Shown here piece by piece: positions 61,608 to 64,000 of a stretch of DNA of 64,000 nucleotides. The DNA comes from Fibrisoma montanum (GTDB taxonomy: Bacteria; Bacteroidota; Bacteroidia; Cytophagales; Spirosomataceae). Under the pieces are notes generated by a model that saw nothing but the letters and a program-made list of their open reading frames with translations, was not told where the DNA came from and did no database searches. Positions within the stretch are counted from its first letter, which is position 1. Every line of letters begins with the position of its first letter. The stretch covers positions 434,001 through 498,000 of the forward strand of contig NZ_QXED01000003.1 in NCBI RefSeq assembly GCF_003583365.1. The letters run 5' to 3'. The translations under genes and the position numbers were made by a program.

Positions 61608-61641
61608 GTTGACATGTCAGGTTCCGTGTTTCAAGTTCCAG
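61608..61641. repeat. short heptad element H at the truC start codon
   Basis: Four consecutive 7-nt units on plus at 61614, 61621, 61628 and 61635 (ATGTCAG, GTTCCGT, GTTTCAA, GTTCCAG), next to a palindrome TGACATGTCA at 61610-61619. Unlike other elements it has no second arm of matching length; it starts 1 nt from the truC ATG. Confidence 0.5.
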
Positions 61642-61703
61642 GGTAGATACAGAGCTATTTCTTTTTGGAAGACTACTTTTGCAGTTCATTTCAACTGATA
61701 AGC

Positions 61704-62792
61704 ATGTCTATTCCGAATTCCTCACAATCGCTGCGTATTCTTGTCGTTGGCTGCGGCAATATGGGCGCTTCACACGCTGCCGCCTATCACTCCCTGGATG
61801 GCTTCGAGATCTGCGGTATTGTCTCGACCGGCAAAAGTAAGGAAGTTCTGAATGAACGGCTCGGTGGCGGCTATCCCTTATTCAGCGATTACGCCACGGC
61901 TCTGACCGAAACCCAACCCGACGCCGTCTGCATTTCTACCTATCCCGACACCCACGAAGCGTTTGCGCTCATGGCGTTTGAGCAAGGTTGCCACGTATTT
62001 ATTGAAAAGCCCGTTGCCGACACCCTCGAAGGGGCTAAACGGGTCGTCGCGGCCGCCGGGAAAGCCGGTAAAAAACTGGTGGTTGGCTACATTCTGCGGC
62101 ATCACCCGTCGTGGGAGAAGTTTGTGGAGGTCGCCCGGACGATGGGGAAGCCGCTGGTGATGCGGATGAACCTGAACCAGCAGAGCCACGGACAGATGTG
62201 GACCGTTCACCGGAACCTGATGAAGAGCCTGAGTCCGATTGTCGACTGCGGGGTGCATTATATCGACGTCATGTGCCAGATGACCCGGTCGAAACCCGTG
62301 CAGGTCAACGCCATCGGTGCCCGGCTGACCAACGACATCCCAGCCGACAATTACAATTACGGCCAGTTGCAGATCCGGTTTGAAGATGGCTCAGTGGGCT
62401 GGTACGAAGCCGGTTGGGGACCGATGATGAGCGAAACCGCCTTCTTCGTCAAGGACGTAATCGGCCCGAACGGCTGCGTATCCATCGTTGCTAAAAACGC
62501 CGGAGCCACCGGTCAGTCGGACAATGTCGATGCGCACACCAAGACGGAGTCCCTGCGGGTACATTACGCTGATCTGACCGCCAATGACCAGTTTGTTCAG
62601 CCCGATACGTGGATCGATATGCAGGACGAGCCCGACCATCAGGAACTCTGCAACCGCGAGCAGCGGTATTTCCTACGGGCCATCCGCGAAAACCTCGACC
62701 TGACCGATCACATGCAGGACGCGGTGAACAGCCTACAGATAGCTTTCGCCTGCGATGAGTCCGTCCGTACCGGCCAGCCGGTGTTGTTGTAA
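61704..62792 (+). CDS. Gfo/Idh/MocA-family oxidoreductase
   Basis: A 362-residue NAD(P)-dependent sugar dehydrogenase-type enzyme. ATG 61704 gives MSIPNSSQSLRILVVGCGNMGASHAAAYHSL with the Rossmann GCGNMG (16-21). Further motifs: CISTYPDTHEAFALMAFEQGCHVFIEKPVADT (the EKP Lys), VVGYILRHHPSWEKFVEVA and the C-terminal domain with DCGVHYIDVMCQMT (Asp/His). Substrate in this family varies (inositols, sugars, nucleotide sugars); none is indicated. Its TACTTTTG -7 element at 61674-61681 lies 22 nt before the ATG. Confidence 0.88.
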   Translation: MSIPNSSQSLRILVVGCGNMGASHAAAYHSLDGFEICGIVSTGKSKEVLNERLGGGYPLFSDYATALTETQPDAVCISTYPDTHEAFALMAFEQGCHVFIEKPVADTLEGAKRVVAAAGKAGKKLVVGYILRHHPSWEKFVEVARTMGKPLVMRMNLNQQSHGQMWTVHRNLMKSLSPIVDCGVHYIDVMCQMTRSKPVQVNAIGARLTNDIPADNYNYGQLQIRFEDGSVGWYEAGWGPMMSETAFFVKDVIGPNGCVSIVAKNAGATGQSDNVDAHTKTESLRVHYADLTANDQFVQPDTWIDMQDEPDHQELCNREQRYFLRAIRENLDLTDHMQDAVNSLQIAFACDESVRTGQPVLL

Positions 62793-62811
62793 AAAGCGGC
62801 TAGTTTGTATA

Positions 62812-62870
62812 ACACCCCAAACCCCTGAAGGCGGTCGGCCGTTGCCGCCCTCCAGGGGTTTGGGGTATTT
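62812..62870 (+). terminator. terminator of the Gfo/Idh/MocA gene
   Basis: A long stem, left CCCCAAACCCCTG (62815-62827), right its complement (62854-62866), with further pairing GGCGG / CCGCC near the 10-nt loop and a TATTT tail. Confidence 0.85.
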
Positions 62871-62907
62871 CCCAAAATCAACTTACCGTCTTTAGTTTTG
62901 CCCCGAC

Positions 62908-63579
62908 TTACCCAGCCGCCAGCCGAACGATATCGTTTACTTCCAGCACCCGCTTATCGTAGCCCTTGGTTACGGTGTGGATCATGGCCCGGCCAAGTTC
63001 TTCCAGCGTACAGAACCCCGCCGGATAAAGCGCCCGGCCGATTGGGTAGAGCCAGGCCAGATAGGTGTAGTAGCTCTTCACGTTTCTGGCCCCTTCAGAC
63101 GCCCGCAGAAAGCCCGGCCGGAACATATACGCAGCTCTGAACGGCAGTTGCAGCAACGCGTTCTCCGTTTTACCTTTCACCCGGGCCCACATCAGCCGCC
63201 CCTGTTCGGTGCTGTCGGTGCCGGCCCCGGATACGTAACAGAACGTCATGTCGGGGTTTAGCCGGACGAGCGTACGGGCCACGTGCTGGGTCAGGTCATA
63301 CGTCAGCCGGTGATAATCGGCTTCCTTCATCCCCACCGACGAAACGCCCAGACAAAAAAAGCAGGCGTTGTAGCCTGCCAGTTGATTCTCAATGGCCGAA
63401 ACGTCGAAAAAATCGGCATGCAGCACTTCGGTCAGTTTGGGATGCGATACGCCACCGGGTTTCCGGTTAATGACCAGCACCCGTTCGACATCCGGGTGCC
63501 GCAGGCATTCGTGCAGTACCCCCTCGCCTACCATGCCGGTTGCGCCGGTGATAATTACCCTGATTGCTTTCGATTCCAT
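62908..63579 (-). CDS. NAD(P)H-binding oxidoreductase (atypical SDR)
   Basis: A 223-residue protein with VIITGATGMVGEGVLHECL (Rossmann GATGMVG), HADFFDVSAIENQL, FFCLGVSSVGM, FCYVSGAGTDSTEQGRLMWARVKGKTENALLQLPF (with the active YxxxK replaced by ARVKGK) and AYMFRPGFLRASEG. Belongs to the NmrA/epimerase-like short proteins, possibly related to oxidoreductase HTATIP2-type or nucleoside-diphosphate-sugar epimerase-like members. No clear substrate. It lies 32 bp downstream of the NTF2-like gene at 63612 on the same strand and may share its transcript. Confidence 0.8.
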   Translation of the reverse strand: MESKAIRVIITGATGMVGEGVLHECLRHPDVERVLVINRKPGGVSHPKLTEVLHADFFDVSAIENQLAGYNACFFCLGVSSVGMKEADYHRLTYDLTQHVARTLVRLNPDMTFCYVSGAGTDSTEQGRLMWARVKGKTENALLQLPFRAAYMFRPGFLRASEGARNVKSYYTYLAWLYPIGRALYPAGFCTLEELGRAMIHTVTKGYDKRVLEVNDIVRLAAG

Positions 63580-63611
63580 ACGTTCGCCCCATCGGCCAGA
63601 CCGATGGCAGT

Positions 63612-64000
63612 TTACATTTTAAAAGCCTGCCGGGCCAGCAGCTTCCAGTCGCCTTTTTGTTTGACCCAGACCAGCAGTACACCGAGCTTAACCTGCCCGG
63701 CTACGCCTTTGTTATTGGTTTCGCCGGTAAGCTTATGCCGAACCATAGCGGTATTGTCGACTACCGTTACCGTCTGATCGGTTAGCTCGATGCTTTTGAA
63801 GTCGGAGGCCCCACTAACCAGGGCTTCGACGAATGCGGCTTTGTCTTCAATGGTCCCGCTCGAATGACCATAGCTCAGGTCATTGGCGACCAGGGCTTCG
63901 AGGGTCGCCTTCTCGGGGTCGATCATGGCTTTACGCAGCTTTTCAACGGCCTGTGTTACGGCCTGCTTATCGTCAACGGTTCCGGAGCCGGACAGCATGA
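63612..64000 (-). CDS. NTF2/SnoaL-like (DUF4440-type) protein, partial at window edge
   Basis: At least 128 residues: DDKQAVTQAVEKLRKAMIDPEKATLEALVANDLSYGHSSGTIEDKAAFVEALVSGASDFKSIELTDQTVTVVDNTAMVRHKLTGETNNKGVAGQVKLGVLLVWVKQKGDWKLLARQAFKM, a full NTF2-like domain as in DUF4440 proteins. The ATG at 63998 is at the edge; the leading LSGSGTV suggests a signal peptide that lies outside, so I mark it partial. Upstream of the NAD-binding gene in the same direction. Function unknown. Confidence 0.75.
   Translation of the reverse strand, partial: MLSGSGTVDDKQAVTQAVEKLRKAMIDPEKATLEALVANDLSYGHSSGTIEDKAAFVEALVSGASDFKSIELTDQTVTVVDNTAMVRHKLTGETNNKGVAGQVKLGVLLVWVKQKGDWKLLARQAFKM

Noticed and set aside
1-64000. 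CRISPR array, prophage, insertion sequence, toxin-antitoxin or restriction-modification system
   Set aside because: No evenly spaced direct repeats of 25-40 nt, no cas, transposase, integrase, capsid or nuclease-methyltransferase genes were seen on either strand.

Overview
The window looks like chromosome of a member of the Bacteroidota, most likely order Cytophagales close to Spirosoma, Rudanella or Fibrella. This is inferred from moderately high GC, a typical Bacteroidota gene set (short-form ProRS, GlnRS, the DUF1599 / BT_3928-type DoxX pair, OmpP1/FadL-like and TolC/RND envelope proteins, many lipoproteins), several promoters of the Bacteroidota form TTTG-N19/20-TAnnTTTG, and few Shine-Dalgarno sequences. 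There is no rRNA, phage module, insertion sequence, CRISPR array or plasmid backbone. One tRNA gene, tRNA-Lys(UUU), lies at 13889-13964.

Layout. 1-4.8 kb: end of an unknown gene, a secreted beta-sandwich protein, UV endonuclease UvsE, a lipoprotein/helical-protein pair, an FKBP isomerase and a thioredoxin-like protein. 5.1-10.4 kb: Nudix hydrolase and proS, then a Gly/Tyr-rich lipoprotein and an outer-membrane barrel. 10.5-13.8 kb: aroK, BT_3928-type DoxX protein and DUF1599 protein on the minus strand, with folP divergent. 14.2-18.4 kb: a carbamoyltransferase / DUF5989 / SxtJ / SGNH-hydrolase cassette resembling the sxtI-sxtK-sxtJ neighbourhood. 18.5-26.2 kb: a subtilase lipoprotein and the glutamate synthase pair gltB-gltD. 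26.3-34.3 kb: secreted RidA-like protein, DUF2461, TPR protein, EEP phosphatase, DoxX, three small hydrophilic proteins, a spore-photoproduct-lyase-like radical SAM enzyme and a GT61 glycosyltransferase. 34.4-41.7 kb: a redox-type NAD(P)H oxidoreductase/HxlR pair with an inverted-repeat operator candidate and a tolC-mfp-RND efflux operon. 42.2-50.9 kb: glnS, a gene of unknown function, Crp/Fnr, DinB, DUF3431, a Thr/Gly-repeat secreted protein and an IorA/IorB molybdenum hydroxylase. 51-64 kb: two serine beta-lactamase-family hydrolases, DoxX/GlxA-AraC, an SPFH protein, glycine-zipper and NTF2-like proteins, a methyltransferase, TruC-like pseudouridine synthase and two NAD-binding oxidoreductases.

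Genes that work together: gltB-gltD (ammonia assimilation), tolC-mfp-RND (efflux), iorA-iorB, the oxidoreductase with its divergent HxlR regulator, and the carbamoyltransferase cassette. UvsE and the SPL-like protein, about 30 kb apart, are two UV-lesion repair proteins.

The most unusual signal is intergenic. At least nine gaps carry degenerate short-period repeats arranged as complementary arms able to fold into hairpins, packed almost directly against start or stop codons. Six have a period of exactly 7 nt (7087-7202, 12219-12301, 12866-12933, 31641-31696, 48659-48727, 61614-61641). Three are polypurine/polypyrimidine with a looser 7-9 nt period (3563-3661, 10988-11067, 39058-39163). One supplies the last codons and stop of the DUF1599 gene and another fills a whole divergent promoter region.
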